Part shown: positions 11,418-20,504 of the stretch, in pieces
Layout: each line of letters opens with the position of its first letter
Position numbering within the stretch: position 1 is the first letter of the stretch
Source of the DNA: Bryobacteraceae bacterium
GTDB lineage: Bacteria; Acidobacteriota; Terriglobia; Bryobacterales; Bryobacteraceae
Assembly: GCA_025056865.1 (NCBI GenBank)
Contig: JANWVO010000060.1
Coordinates: 1 to 64,000 of the forward strand
DNA: 64,000 nt
Reading direction: 5' to 3'
Notes under the pieces: model-generated
What the model was told of the DNA's origin: nothing
The model's input: the letters and a program-made list of their open reading frames with translations, nothing else
Database searches by the model: none
Made by a program: the position numbers and the translations under genes

Positions 11418-11434
11418 TCCGCGCGCGGGCCCAG

Positions 11435-12139
11435 ATGGAAGCAGACGAGACTCAGAGGGAGCCGGATGGCCTGCCCGGGCGGCAGCCCGCCGCGATCATC
11501 CTGTTCGGACCCCCAGGTTCGGGCAAAGGGACGCAGGCGAAGCTGCTGAAGACGGTGCTGGGCATCCCGCACATTTCGACCGGAGACATGCTCCGGGAGC
11601 GCATCGCCTCCGGCGATGAGCTGGGGCTCCGCGTCAAGGACATCATGCAGGCGGGGCGCCTGGTGCCGGACGAGGTGGTCAACCAGCTTGTCGCCGACCG
11701 CATCGCCGAACCGGACTGCCAGCGCGGCTTCATCCTGGACGGATATCCGCGGACGCTGCCGCAGGCGGCTGAGCTCGACCGGCTGCTCGGCGAGCGCGGC
11801 TACCGGGATTTGGTAATTCACTTGAAGGTGGATTACACTAAAGTTATCGCGCGGATTGCGGGCCGGCGAGTCTGCCCCGTGTGCGGGACTCTCTACAGCC
11901 TGACGTCGAATCCACCCCGCCAGCCTGATGTTTGCGACCGGGACGGAGCGCGCCTTGTGGTCCGCGACGATGACAGGGAGTCGGTGATCCGGGAGCGGCT
12001 GGAAGCTTACGAGCGGTTGACGCGTCCTTTGCTGGATTATTACGCCGGCAAGGGCGGCCTCCTGTTCGAAGTGGACGGCAGCGACGGAACCCCCGAAGAG
12101 ATCTTTGACAGGATCCGGGGATTGCTGAGACTGAAATGA
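11435..12139 (+). CDS. adk: Adenylate kinase, zinc-LID type
   Basis: 234 residues. It converts ATP + AMP to 2 ADP in the cytoplasm. The P-loop is GPPGSGKGTQAK (about residues 24-35), the AMP site is HISTGDMLRERIASG and the second motif is GFILDGYPRTLPQA. The LID carries CPVC and CDRD (Cys-Cys-Cys-Asp), matching the zinc-binding LID of B. subtilis and not the E. coli LID. The N-terminus is about 19 residues longer than usual, and no ribosome site stands before the ATG at 11435; no later in-frame start exists before the P-loop. Stop overlaps the map start (ATGA). Confidence 0.96.
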   Translation: MEADETQREPDGLPGRQPAAIILFGPPGSGKGTQAKLLKTVLGIPHISTGDMLRERIASGDELGLRVKDIMQAGRLVPDEVVNQLVADRIAEPDCQRGFILDGYPRTLPQAAELDRLLGERGYRDLVIHLKVDYTKVIARIAGRRVCPVCGTLYSLTSNPPRQPDVCDRDGARLVVRDDDRESVIRERLEAYERLTRPLLDYYAGKGGLLFEVDGSDGTPEEIFDRIRGLLRLK

Positions 12140-12906
12140 TCATCCGGAAGAGCCCGGCTGAGCTGGAGAAGATGCGCAGGGCGGGTCTGATTGTCCATCA
12201 GATCCTCCAGCGGCTGAAGCAGATGGTGCAGCCCGGCATCACCACGCTCGACCTGGAAGCCGAGGCGGAGCGGATGATCAAAGAGGCAGGTGCAAAGCCT
12301 GCTTTCAAGGGATATTACGTGCCGGCGGCCGGCGGACGGTATCCGTTCGTCCTGTGCACGTCGGTGAATGAGGAAGTGGTGCATGGCATGCCGTCGGCGA
12401 AGCGGGTGCTGAAGGAAGGCGACATTGTCTCCATCGATACCGGCGTCGCCGTTGACGGCTACTACGGAGACTCCGCGATCACCGTGCCGGTGGGCAAGGT
12501 CAGTGAAGAGACGCAGCGGCTGCTCCAGGTGACGGAGGAGGCGCTCGAGCTGGCCATTGCGCAGATGAAGGCGGGCAACCGCCTGTTCGACGTCTGCGGC
12601 GCCATCGAGCGGCACGTGACGCAGAACGGGTTTTCCGTGGTGCGGGAGTTTGTGGGCCACGGCATCGGCGCCTCGCTTCACGAGGAGCCGCAGGTGCCCA
12701 ATTACGTGGACCGGCGCAACGAGAATCCGCGCCTCAAGGAAGGCATGGTGCTCGCCATCGAGCCGATGGTGAACGCCGGCCGGCCGGAGACGAAGATTCT
12801 CGACGACCGCTGGACGGCGGTGACCCGGGACGGCAGCTATGCCGCCCACTTCGAACACACCGTCGCCGTCACGTCCAACGGCCCGTGGGTGCTGACGCGG
12901 CCGTGA
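12136..12906 (+). CDS. map: Methionine aminopeptidase, type I
   Basis: 256 residues. It removes the initiator methionine from nascent proteins. The metal ligands of the pita-bread fold can be seen: Asp in DIVSIDTGVAVDGYYGDSAI (two Asp), His in FVGHGIGASLHEEPQVPNY, Glu in LAIEPMVNAG and the final Glu in FEHTVAVT. The N-terminus IIRKSPAELEKMRRAGLIVH is usual. It overlaps adk by 4 bases and its TGA overlaps the GTG of infA. Confidence 0.98.
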   Translation: MIIRKSPAELEKMRRAGLIVHQILQRLKQMVQPGITTLDLEAEAERMIKEAGAKPAFKGYYVPAAGGRYPFVLCTSVNEEVVHGMPSAKRVLKEGDIVSIDTGVAVDGYYGDSAITVPVGKVSEETQRLLQVTEEALELAIAQMKAGNRLFDVCGAIERHVTQNGFSVVREFVGHGIGASLHEEPQVPNYVDRRNENPRLKEGMVLAIEPMVNAGRPETKILDDRWTAVTRDGSYAAHFEHTVAVTSNGPWVLTRP

Positions 12907-13142
12907 CCGGAGAGCAGGGAAGCGGGCGGCCCGTGGAGGCCGCCGGCGGCGAAGTGATCGAGATCCTGCCGGCGCTGACCTACAGGGTCAGGCTGGCAGA
13001 CCACCGCGTGGTGATCGCCCATCTGGCGCCCGCGGTGAAGCGGGGTTTTGAGCGGCTGCGGCTGAGGGACCGCGTCGAAGTCGAGCTTTCGGCTTCCGAT
13101 CCCAGCCGGGGCCGCGTGGTGAAGGTTCTGCCGCGACAGTGA
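12903..13142 (+). CDS. infA: Divergent translation initiation factor IF-1
   Basis: 79 residues from GTG 12903, which overlaps the map stop by 4 bases (GTGA). The position map-infA-rpmJ is where IF-1 stands in many phyla, and the S1-like fold aligns: GEVIEILPALTYRVRL matches the IF-1 start GxVxExLPxxxFxVxL, and VEVELSASDPSRGRV matches VxVELSPYDLTRGRI. However, the near-invariant SGKMRK/R loop reads APAVKR here and one residue is missing in the LPN turn. It may be a working but divergent IF-1, or a paralogue beside another infA elsewhere. Confidence 0.75.
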   Translation: MTGEQGSGRPVEAAGGEVIEILPALTYRVRLADHRVVIAHLAPAVKRGFERLRLRDRVEVELSASDPSRGRVVKVLPRQ

Positions 13143-13178
13143 GCGCGGCGAGGAAGGTTTCGGAATCAGAGGCATCTC

Positions 13179-13292
13179 ATGAAAGTCCGGGCATCGGTCA
13201 AGAAAATCTGTGACAAATGCAAGATCATCCACCGGCACGGCGTCGTGCGGGTGATCTGCAAGAACCCCAAGCACAAGCAGCGGCAGGGCTAG
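13179..13292 (+). CDS. rpmJ: 50S ribosomal protein L36
   Basis: 37 residues ([20 protein letters not shown] then [17 protein letters not shown]). It is the zinc form: the Cys-x2-Cys pair, a third Cys and a His (CKNPKH) are all kept. The ATG at 13179 follows AGAGG. It begins 36 bases after infA, with rpsM 15 bases on. Confidence 0.97.
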   Translation: MKVRASVKKICDKCKIIHRHGVVRVICKNPKHKQRQG

Positions 13293-13307
13293 CAGGAGGC
13301 AGGACGT

Positions 13308-13688
13308 ATGGCTCGAATTGCAGGCGTGGATCTTCCGGCCCGGAAGCGGGCCGAGATCGGGCTCACTTACATCTACGGCATCGGGCGCAGCCGCGCCCAG
13401 TCGATCCTGTACCGCGCGGGCATCGACTTCAACAAGAAGATCGGCGAGCTGAGCGAAGAGGAGGTGACCCGCCTCCGCCAGATCATTGAAGAGGAAGGCG
13501 CCGTCGAGGGCGATCTGCGCAAGGAGGTTTCGATGAGCATCAAGCGGCTCATCGAAATGGGCTCCTACCGCGGGCTGCGCCACCGCCGCGGGCTGCCGGT
13601 GCGCGGCCAGCGCACCCACACCAACGCGCGCACCCGCAAGGGACCGCGCCGCGGCACCATCGCCAACAAGAAGAAGGCCGGCAAGTAA
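13308..13688 (+). CDS. rpsM: 30S ribosomal protein S13
   Basis: 126 residues. S13 is in the 30S head and touches the P-site tRNA through its basic tail. Marks: [33 protein letters not shown], and [20 protein letters not shown] followed by [11 protein letters not shown]. The AGGAGG site (13293-13298) fits the ATG at 13308. Confidence 0.98.
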   Translation: MARIAGVDLPARKRAEIGLTYIYGIGRSRAQSILYRAGIDFNKKIGELSEEEVTRLRQIIEEEGAVEGDLRKEVSMSIKRLIEMGSYRGLRHRRGLPVRGQRTHTNARTRKGPRRGTIANKKKAGK

Positions 13689-13715
13689 GACTCGCGAGGG
13701 AGAACACCGACTCAG

Positions 13716-14123
13716 ATGGCGAAGCAGCAACCCAAGGCTGGCAAGAAGAAGAGCTTCAAGAAGAAGGAAAAGAAGAACGTGCCGGTGGGCATCTGCCACA
13801 TCCAGGCCACGTTCAACAACACGATCGTCACTTTCACCGACCCGGCGGGCAACACCGTCGCCTGGTCGAGCGCCGGCTCGCTTGGCTTCCGCGGCTCGCG
13901 CAAGGGCACGCCCTTCGCCGCGCAGCAGGCGTCCATCACCGCCGCCACCAAGGCCAAGGAAGCTGGCATGCGGCAGGTGGAAGTGCGCGTGGCCGGGCCG
14001 GGCTCGGGCCGCGAGTCCGCCATCCGCGCCCTGGCCACCGCCGGCATGGAAGTGAAGGCGATCAAGGACGTCACGCCCATCCCCCACAACGGGTGCCGGC
14101 CGCCGAAGCGGCGCCGCGTCTGA
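13716..14123 (+). CDS. rpsK: 30S ribosomal protein S11
   Basis: 135 residues. S11 lines the platform near the Shine-Dalgarno helix. The Lys-rich N-terminus is followed by the core [20 protein letters not shown], the segment [20 protein letters not shown] and the end [17 protein letters not shown]. The gap to rpsD (14124-14308) is the longest inside the superoperon and holds two hairpins. Confidence 0.98.
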   Translation: MAKQQPKAGKKKSFKKKEKKNVPVGICHIQATFNNTIVTFTDPAGNTVAWSSAGSLGFRGSRKGTPFAAQQASITAATKAKEAGMRQVEVRVAGPGSGRESAIRALATAGMEVKAIKDVTPIPHNGCRPPKRRRV

Positions 14124-14210
14124 CGTCCGCCGAAGGATTCCGGGGGCGGGACGCGGCTTCAGGGCCGGCCGTCCCCGGGGGTTCATCAGCAAAGGGCGCT
14201 GAGGCGTCCG

Positions 14211-14232
14211 AAGGCGGCTTCGGGGCCGCCTT
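14211..14232 (+). promoter_or_regulatory. Hairpin 1 of the rpsD leader
   Basis: AAGGCGGC (14211-14218) pairs perfectly with GCCGCCTT (14225-14232) around TTCGGG. It is strong enough to fold in RNA. It is followed by GAGAAAAG, so there is no T-run on the + strand. Confidence 0.45.
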
Positions 14233-14250
14233 GAGAAAAGCAGGACGAAA

Positions 14251-14267
14251 GCAGCCTCCCCGGCTGC
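14251..14267 (+). promoter_or_regulatory. Hairpin 2 of the rpsD leader
   Basis: GCAGCC (14251-14256) pairs with GGCTGC (14262-14267) over TCCCC. It lies about 30 bases before the AAGGAGGT ribosome site of rpsD (14296-14303). Together with hairpin 1 it could form an S4-responsive leader as known for rpsD mRNAs elsewhere, but no pseudoknot of that kind was identified. Confidence 0.3.
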
Positions 14268-14308
14268 CGTAAACTGCACCTCGGTTCTGTGAACGAAGGA
14301 GGTCGAAT

Positions 14309-14941
14309 TTGGCTCGTTACACTGGTCCGGTCTGCCGTCTGTGCAGACGCGAAGGCATGAAACTGTTCCTGAAAGGCGCGCGCTGCTATAGCGAAAAGTG
14401 CGCCATCGAAAAGCGGAATTTCCCTCCCGGACAGCATGGCAAGGACCGCCGCCCGAAGATCGTGGGCTACGGCCTGCAATTGCGTGAGAAGCAGAAGGCG
14501 AAGCGGTATTACGGACTCACCGAAGTCCAGTTCCGCAACCTGTTTGAGAAGGCGTCGCGGATGAAGGGCGTCACCGGCGCCACGCTGCTGAACATGCTGG
14601 AGCGCCGCCTGGACAACGTCGTCTTCCGCGCCGGCTTCGGTGCTTCGCGCGCCATGGCGCGGCAGCTCGTGCGCCACGGCCACATCGCCGTCAACGGCCG
14701 CAAGGTGGACATCCCGTCCTACCTGCTGCGCCCCGGCGACGTCGTGGAAGTCCGCGAAAAGAGCCGCAAGAACCCCGCCATCCTCGGCTCGCTGGAAGCG
14801 ACCGCGCATCTGCCGGCGCCCAACTGGATCGAAGTGGACCGCGACGGCCTGAAGGCCAGGGTCCTTTCGCAGCCCGCCCGCGAGGATCTGGTGCAAATCA
14901 AGCTCGAAGAGCAGATGATCGTCGAGCTGTATTCGAAGTAA
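14309..14941 (+). CDS. rpsD: 30S ribosomal protein S4
   Basis: 210 residues starting with TTG at 14309, supported by the strong AAGGAGGT at 14296-14303 and by the family start [21 protein letters not shown]4 is a primary 16S binder. The N-terminal zinc-type cysteines are partly visible: CRLCRREG, then [19 protein letters not shown]. The S4 RNA-binding domain lies about 100-165 ([40 protein letters not shown]). Confidence 0.98.
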   Translation: MARYTGPVCRLCRREGMKLFLKGARCYSEKCAIEKRNFPPGQHGKDRRPKIVGYGLQLREKQKAKRYYGLTEVQFRNLFEKASRMKGVTGATLLNMLERRLDNVVFRAGFGASRAMARQLVRHGHIAVNGRKVDIPSYLLRPGDVVEVREKSRKNPAILGSLEATAHLPAPNWIEVDRDGLKARVLSQPAREDLVQIKLEEQMIVELYSK

Positions 14942-14954
14942 CAGGAGCGTGCAG

Positions 14955-15983
14955 ATGTTTAAAGGATTCCAGAAACCCAAGCGGCTGGTCGCCAACACCG
15001 AGACCCTCACCGACAGGTATGGCATGTTCACCGCCCAGCCCTATGAGCGCGGTTTCGGGACCACCATCGGCAATGCGCTGCGGCGCATTCTGCTCAGCTC
15101 CATCGAGGGGGCGGCCATCACCGCCGTCCGCATCGAGGGCGTCGAGCACGAGTTCAGCCCCATCCCGGGCGTCGTCGAGGACGCCACGGACATCATCCTC
15201 AACCTGAAGCAGATCCCCTTCAAGATGGCCGACGATGCGGTCAAGACGCTCACGCTGCACGTCGACCAGCCCGGCGAAGTCACCTCCGGCATGATCGAAA
15301 CCGGGCCGGACGTCGAAGTGCTCGACCGCAACATCCACATCGCCACTGTCAGCCCCGGCGGCTCGCTTCACATCGAAATGCGGCTGAAGAAGGGCCGCGG
15401 CTATGTGAGCCGGGACCGCAACTTCGACGAGGATCTGCCGCTCCGCTACATCCCCATCGACAGCGTCCACTCGCCGGTCCGCAAGGTGAAGTACACCGTC
15501 GAGGCGGCCCGCCTCGGCCAGATGACTGATTACGACAAGCTGATCCTCGAGGTCTGGACCAACGGAGCGGTGAGCCCGCAGGATGCCATCGGCATGGCCG
15601 CCAAGCTCCTCAAGGACCACATGACGATCTTCATCAACTTCGAGGAGACTCCCGAAACCGTCGAGGAGCCCGTCCAGCGGCCCACGGGCGCCATCTACGA
15701 AATCCTCAACCGTTCGGTGGAGGAGCTCGAGCTCAGCGTCCGTTCTTACAACTGCCTGAAGAACGCCAATATCCAGACCATCGGCGACCTGGTCCAGAAG
15801 ACCGAAGCCGAGATGCTCCGCGCCAAGAACTTCGGCCGCAAGTCGCTGAGCGAAATCAAGGAAATCCTCGCCGGACTCGGCCTTTCGTTCGGCATGAAGA
15901 TCGACAGCCAGGGCCGGCTCCTCGATCCTTCGGGCAACCCGGTGGTGCCCCCCGGCGCCGAGCCGCAGGAGCTGAGCGAATGA
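14955..15983 (+). CDS. rpoA: RNA polymerase alpha subunit
   Basis: 342 residues from ATG 14955, with AGGAG at 14943-14947; the upstream in-frame GTG at 14949 lies within the ribosome-site spacer. The N-terminal dimerisation domain has [20 protein letters not shown] and [20 protein letters not shown]. The C-terminal domain, which binds UP elements and activators, has [20 protein letters not shown] and [20 protein letters not shown]. It is part of the alpha operon between rpsD and rplQ. Confidence 0.98.
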   Translation: MFKGFQKPKRLVANTETLTDRYGMFTAQPYERGFGTTIGNALRRILLSSIEGAAITAVRIEGVEHEFSPIPGVVEDATDIILNLKQIPFKMADDAVKTLTLHVDQPGEVTSGMIETGPDVEVLDRNIHIATVSPGGSLHIEMRLKKGRGYVSRDRNFDEDLPLRYIPIDSVHSPVRKVKYTVEAARLGQMTDYDKLILEVWTNGAVSPQDAIGMAAKLLKDHMTIFINFEETPETVEEPVQRPTGAIYEILNRSVEELELSVRSYNCLKNANIQTIGDLVQKTEAEMLRAKNFGRKSLSEIKEILAGLGLSFGMKIDSQGRLLDPSGNPVVPPGAEPQELSE

Positions 15984-16024
15984 TGGAAGCCGCGCCCGCG
16001 CGGGAGTGACAAGGAAGACGAGAT

Positions 16025-16480
16025 ATGAGGCACAAACGAGCAGGATTCAAACTGAAGCGCAACATGAGCCACCGCCGCGCCCTGTTGCGCAATCTGGTCA
16101 CCAGCGTCATCGAGAGCGAAGGCGAGCGCATCATCACCACCGTCCCGAAGGCCAAAGCCGCCAAGCCGCTGCTGGACAAGATGATCACCCTGGGCAAGCA
16201 GGACACCCTGCATGCCCGCCGCCAGGCGGCGCGCTTCCTGCTGAAGCCCTCCGCCGTGAAGAAGCTGTTCGACAAGATCGCGCCCCGCTTCGCGCAGCGC
16301 AACGGCGGCTACTCGCAGATCATCCGCGTCGGCTGGCGCAAGGGCGACGGCGCCGAGCTGGCCATCCTCCAGCTCACCGGCGCCCAGCTCATCACGCGCG
16401 CCGAGGAGCGCGCACGCCGCCGCGAAGAGCGCCTCAAGGCCATGCGCGAAGGCCGCGAGGAGGAAGAGTCCGGATCCTGA
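16025..16480 (+). CDS. rplQ: 50S ribosomal protein L17
   Basis: 151 residues, longer than the common 115-130 because of a basic/acidic tail ([20 protein letters not shown] then EESGS). It starts [20 protein letters not shown] and has the family segment [20 protein letters not shown] and [20 protein letters not shown]. It is the last gene of the ribosomal superoperon and is followed by a strong hairpin. Confidence 0.97.
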   Translation: MRHKRAGFKLKRNMSHRRALLRNLVTSVIESEGERIITTVPKAKAAKPLLDKMITLGKQDTLHARRQAARFLLKPSAVKKLFDKIAPRFAQRNGGYSQIIRVGWRKGDGAELAILQLTGAQLITRAEERARRREERLKAMREGREEEESGS

Positions 16481-16507
16481 TCCGGGCCTGTTCCCAGGCT
16501 TTGCCAG

Positions 16508-16538
16508 GGGCGGGACGCCGCACGCCGGCGTCCCGCCC
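16508..16538 (+). terminator. Hairpin terminator after rplQ
   Basis: GGGCGGGACGCC (16508-16519) pairs perfectly with GGCGTCCCGCCC (16527-16538) around a 7-base loop. A short TTCGG follows, without a real T-run, so it may stop transcription only partly or protect the 3' end. Its place 27 bases after the last ribosomal gene supports an operon end. Confidence 0.65.
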
Positions 16539-16572
16539 TTCGGCTGTCCGGGGCTTCCGCCCTGCACGACTC

Positions 16573-17787
16573 ATGGGTGGCCGGATGCGCAGATCTTTGG
16601 TCCCGCTGTCCGTTCTCGCCTTCCTGCTCTTTGCCCGCGCTGCGGCCCCCGCTGCTCCGGAAGCCGACACACTTCTCGTCCTGCCTTTTTCCAATCCCTC
16701 GTCGAACCGCCAGCTTGACTGGATCGGCGACTCCATCAGCGAAATCCTCATCGAGAATCTCGCGGCCGAAGGCGTCGACGTGGTGGCCCCGGAGCTGCGC
16801 GACCAGACAATGGACGAGATGAGCCTCCGCCGCTACGCCGTGCTCACCCGCGCCTCTGCCATGGAAGCGGCCGTGCAGGCCAACGCTTCTCTCGTTCTGT
16901 ACGGAATGTTCGAGATCCGCCCGGCGCCAGGCCGGACGGAGCCCGCAGGGACGGTCCGCATCAGCGCCCACCTGCTGGACGCCCGCCGCCTGCGGCGCCT
17001 CGGCAGCTTCCTCGTGGAGAAGCCGCTGGCCGAACTGTCCGCGGCACAGACCTCTCTCGCATGGCAGGTGCTGCATGCGCTGCGCCCGGAGTTTCTTGTC
17101 ACCGAGGAGGAATTCAGCCGCAATCATCCGGCCGTGCGCCTCGACGCCCTCGAACACTACGCCCGCGGGCTTCGCGCCGCCAGCCTCGAGCAGAAGCACA
17201 AACTGTTCGCCACCGCCGCCCGCCTCGCGCCGGACTTCTCTCCCGCGCTGTACCAGCTTGGCCGGCTCAACCTGCTGGCCTTCCGCAACTACCCCTCCGC
17301 CGCGTCGTGGTTCGAGAAGGTTTCGCAGACCGACATCCACTATCGCGAATCGCTCTTCTACCTTGGCTACTGCCGTTACCGGACGGGAGAATTCGCCGCC
17401 GCCGCCGCTGCCTACCGGAAGCTGGCCGCCATGGCGCCGTTGCCCGAGGTGTTGAACAATCTCGGCGCGGTGCTCCTGCGGCTGAACGATCCCGAAGCGC
17501 TCGGCGTGCTCCGCTCCGCGGCGGAGGCCAATTCCGCCGACCCGGACATCGCCTTCAATCTCGGCTACGCCCTCTGGCGGAATGGGAGCTTCGAGGAGGC
17601 CGCGGATGTGTTGCGCCGCAGCCTCCAGTCTGGCGACGATGCAACGGCCACGCTCCTGCTGGGCCGCTGCCTGCAACGCCAGGGGCCTCGCCCGGGCGAG
17701 ATCCGGCTGGAAGGGCAGGAGCGGCTCAAGACGGACTACAACGAATCGGCCTGGCGGGCCCTGCGGTCTCTGGTAGGCGGCCCGTGA
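16573..17787 (+). CDS. Exported TolB-N-like / TPR protein
   Basis: 404 residues from ATG 16573; a second ATG at 16585 (MRRSLVPLSVLAFLLFARAA) has GGTGG in front and is also possible. The start encodes a signal peptide. Residues 35-160 resemble the N-terminal fold of TolB/FlgO proteins (TLLVLPFSNPSSNRQLDWIG, then ISEILIENLAAEGVDVVAPE). The rest is at least four tetratricopeptide-like repeats (FSPALYQLGRLNLLAF, ESLFYLGYCRYRTGEF, LPEVLNNLGAVLLRL, PDIAFNLGYALWRNGSFEEA). Probably periplasmic and a protein-binding scaffold; partner unknown. The next gene, an outer-membrane barrel, is 65 bases on and may be co-transcribed. Confidence 0.8.
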   Translation: MGGRMRRSLVPLSVLAFLLFARAAAPAAPEADTLLVLPFSNPSSNRQLDWIGDSISEILIENLAAEGVDVVAPELRDQTMDEMSLRRYAVLTRASAMEAAVQANASLVLYGMFEIRPAPGRTEPAGTVRISAHLLDARRLRRLGSFLVEKPLAELSAAQTSLAWQVLHALRPEFLVTEEEFSRNHPAVRLDALEHYARGLRAASLEQKHKLFATAARLAPDFSPALYQLGRLNLLAFRNYPSAASWFEKVSQTDIHYRESLFYLGYCRYRTGEFAAAAAAYRKLAAMAPLPEVLNNLGAVLLRLNDPEALGVLRSAAEANSADPDIAFNLGYALWRNGSFEEAADVLRRSLQSGDDATATLLLGRCLQRQGPRPGEIRLEGQERLKTDYNESAWRALRSLVGGP

Positions 17788-17852
17788 GCAGAGCCGCAGA
17801 TGAAGATTCGTTGAGGAGAATTTTCGACGGAGCGGACTGAAATCTCAATACC

Positions 17853-20504
17853 ATGAAAGAGAGAGTGGTCCGCTCTGCCTTCTTTGCTTCCCTGATCCTG
17901 CTTGCTCTTGCTGTGGCGGCGCAGCAGCAGCCCGGAGCTCCGGAGACGCTGGCTTCTTCAGCCGCCTCCGCGGCGCCTGCCGCCGCTCCGGAATCCACCG
18001 CGCCGTCCGCGCCGGCAGCGGCGTCCTCTTCCCGGCTCTCCAGCCCGAGGCTCGGCGCAGCCGCGCAGCGCAATGAGAACGTGGTCGTCTACCTGATCGA
18101 CACAAACGCCATCAAAGAGGCCAACATCCGCCTCGGAGCGCGTGCGACGGCGGTCACTTCCTTCTCGCCCGAGTCGTTTTACTTCGCCGCCGAGCATGGC
18201 CAGCCGCCCTCGGAGACGCTTCTGCTCCGCCCTGTGGCGCCTCTGGCAGGCTGGCACGGCGAGGCGGGATGGCAGCATCAGAACAGTGTCTTCAATGCGC
18301 GCACGTTCTTTCAGGTGGGGCCTGTGCAGCCGTCGCGCCGCAATTTCTCGAACGCCCGGCTCACCGGCAGCCTGCCGCTGCTCGGCGCCCTCACCGCGGT
18401 CTGGTCGCAGCGCGACATCCGCGGCATGGTGAATGGCAACGTGCTCGTGCCGCTGCCGGAGGAGCGCACGCCGCTGGCAACGGATCCGGCGGTGCGCGCC
18501 GTCGTGCAACGCTTTCTGGACGCATTCCCGAAGGCGGCGCCCAACCGTCCGGACTTCGATCCGCGCGCCCTCAACACGAACGCCCCGCAGCGCATCGATG
18601 CGCTCACCGGCACGCTGCGCCTCGACCGCGCCCTGGGCGCGCGCGACCAGCTCTTCCTCTCCCACACCATCGACCGCCAGCGCATTGTTGCCTTCCAGTT
18701 CGTCGCCGGCCAGAACCCGGACACCGACATCCACTCACACCGCGCCCGCATCACGTGGCGGCGGGTGCTGTCGCCTCTCCATGAGTTCTCTCTCGGCGCG
18801 TCATTCCACCGCAACCGCACCGATCTGCTGCCCGAACCGAACGCCGTGGGGCCGCGCGTCCGCTTCGGCTACGCCATCGAGGAGCTGGGCCCGGACTCCT
18901 ACTTCCCCATCGAGCGCGCCACCAACAGCTTCCGCTACGGCGGCGTCTGGAGAAAGACGCTCGGCGGCGGCCGCCACCAGCTCACCGCCGGCGGCGACTT
19001 CACCCGCTTCCAGCTCAATGGCCGCGAGACCTACAACGGCCGCGGCTTTTTCCAGTTCGGCGCCACCGCGGGCCGCACCTCCATCGACAATCTCCGCCTC
19101 GGGCTGCCCCTGCTGTATGAAGCCGCGCTCGGCCACATCCACCGCGGTTACCGCAACTGGACGCTCCAGCTCTTTGCCGGCGACCAGTGGAAGGCGCACC
19201 CGCGGCTCGCCGTGTCCTGGGGGCTGCGCTACATGGCGGACTCCCGCCCCGTGGAAGTGCACCGGCTGGACGTGATCGCCTACGGCGCCGACGCCAACAA
19301 TTTCAGTCCGCAGCTCGGTCTGGCCTGGCAGGCGGGCGCGGGCTGGACCGTCCGGGCCGCCTATACCACCACGTTCTCCCAGATCCCTCCGGTCACCTAC
19401 CAGCAGGTCCGGCTGAATCCGCCGCACGTTCTGTATGTCATGGTGCCGGATCCCGATCTCGCCAATCCGCTGCGCGGAGTCGATCTCCGTCCGGACGCGC
19501 GCTATTCGCCGACGTGGCTCAGCCCGGACCTCTGCTCTCCCTATTCGCATCTGTACTCGCTCTCGCTCGAGCGGAAGCTGGCGGCGGGCATGCTCCGGCT
19601 GAACTACATCGGCAGCCGGACCATCAAGCTGCTCAACGCCTACACGATGAACCGCGCCGAGCCCGTGCCGGGCATGCCGCTGACGACAGCCAACGTCAAC
19701 GAGCGCCGCCCGGATCCCCGCTACTACGACACGCGCACCATCGTCAACGGAGGCATCGCCTACTTCGACGGCGGCCAGGCGCAGTATGACCTGCCCTCCT
19801 GGCGCGGCCTCCTCGTGTCGGCCGTCTACACGTTCTCCAAGGCGATCGATGAAGGGCCCGACTTCGCCACCACCGCCGCGGCGCGCGACATCATGCAGAT
19901 GCGCAGCCAGTGGCAGTACGACTCGTTCGGCGACAAGAAGGGCCTGTCGAATTTCGATTCCACGCACAGCCTGTTGTGGAATTACACCTACGAAATTCCC
20001 GCGCCGCGCTCTTCTCCCCTCCTGCGGGCGCTGGCCGGCGGCTGGCAGCTTTCGGGATCGCACATGTGGAAGAAGGGCACGCCGGTGACGCTATACATCG
20101 GCAGCGATGCGCCGGGCTTCGGCAACGTCGATGGAGGGCCCGGCGACCGCCCGAACATTCTCGATCCTTCAATCCTCGGCAGGACGATCGGCCATCCGGA
20201 CACCGCGCCTCTCATCCTCTCCCGCACCCGTTTCTCCTACATTCAGCCCGGCCAGCATGCGGGCAATCTCGGCCGCGGCACCTTCCGCCGGGCGCCCATC
20301 TGGAACTGGAATGCGGCCGTGGCGCGCCAGGTTCGGCTTCCGAACGAATGGATCCTGCAATGGCGCGCGGAGGCCTACAATCTCTCCAACACGCCGCAGT
20401 TCGACGAGCCGCAGCGCAACCTCTCCTCGCCCGCCTTCGGGCGCATCACCAACACGCTGAACGACGGCCGCGTTTTCCAGTTCGGCCTGCGGTTTGCTTT
20501 CTGA
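17853..20504 (+). CDS. Oar-like outer-membrane beta-barrel protein lacking a clear plug
   Basis: 883 residues. Signal peptide 1-23, then an Ala/Pro/Ser-rich linker to about 70. The body is alternating strands typical of the TonB-receptor/Oar barrels common in Acidobacteriota (for example RAALGARDQLFLSHTIDRQR-like strands, QLGLAWQAGAGWTVRAAYTT, YSLSLERKLAAGMLRLNYIG) and the last residue is Phe (FQFGLRFAF), the BAM sorting signal. The carboxypeptidase-regulatory-like domain and TonB box usual at the N-terminus are not seen; only a remnant of the plug (NVVVYLIDTNAIKEANIRLG) precedes the barrel. Substrate unknown. No good ribosome site precedes the ATG. Confidence 0.75.
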   Translation: MKERVVRSAFFASLILLALAVAAQQQPGAPETLASSAASAAPAAAPESTAPSAPAAASSSRLSSPRLGAAAQRNENVVVYLIDTNAIKEANIRLGARATAVTSFSPESFYFAAEHGQPPSETLLLRPVAPLAGWHGEAGWQHQNSVFNARTFFQVGPVQPSRRNFSNARLTGSLPLLGALTAVWSQRDIRGMVNGNVLVPLPEERTPLATDPAVRAVVQRFLDAFPKAAPNRPDFDPRALNTNAPQRIDALTGTLRLDRALGARDQLFLSHTIDRQRIVAFQFVAGQNPDTDIHSHRARITWRRVLSPLHEFSLGASFHRNRTDLLPEPNAVGPRVRFGYAIEELGPDSYFPIERATNSFRYGGVWRKTLGGGRHQLTAGGDFTRFQLNGRETYNGRGFFQFGATAGRTSIDNLRLGLPLLYEAALGHIHRGYRNWTLQLFAGDQWKAHPRLAVSWGLRYMADSRPVEVHRLDVIAYGADANNFSPQLGLAWQAGAGWTVRAAYTTTFSQIPPVTYQQVRLNPPHVLYVMVPDPDLANPLRGVDLRPDARYSPTWLSPDLCSPYSHLYSLSLERKLAAGMLRLNYIGSRTIKLLNAYTMNRAEPVPGMPLTTANVNERRPDPRYYDTRTIVNGGIAYFDGGQAQYDLPSWRGLLVSAVYTFSKAIDEGPDFATTAAARDIMQMRSQWQYDSFGDKKGLSNFDSTHSLLWNYTYEIPAPRSSPLLRALAGGWQLSGSHMWKKGTPVTLYIGSDAPGFGNVDGGPGDRPNILDPSILGRTIGHPDTAPLILSRTRFSYIQPGQHAGNLGRGTFRRAPIWNWNAAVARQVRLPNEWILQWRAEAYNLSNTPQFDEPQRNLSSPAFGRITNTLNDGRVFQFGLRFAF

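Noticed and set aside
16006-16572. Extension of the TPR protein upstream through rplQ
   Set aside because: It would read through rplQ in another frame and place the signal peptide in the middle; starts at 16573 or 16585 explain the protein fully.
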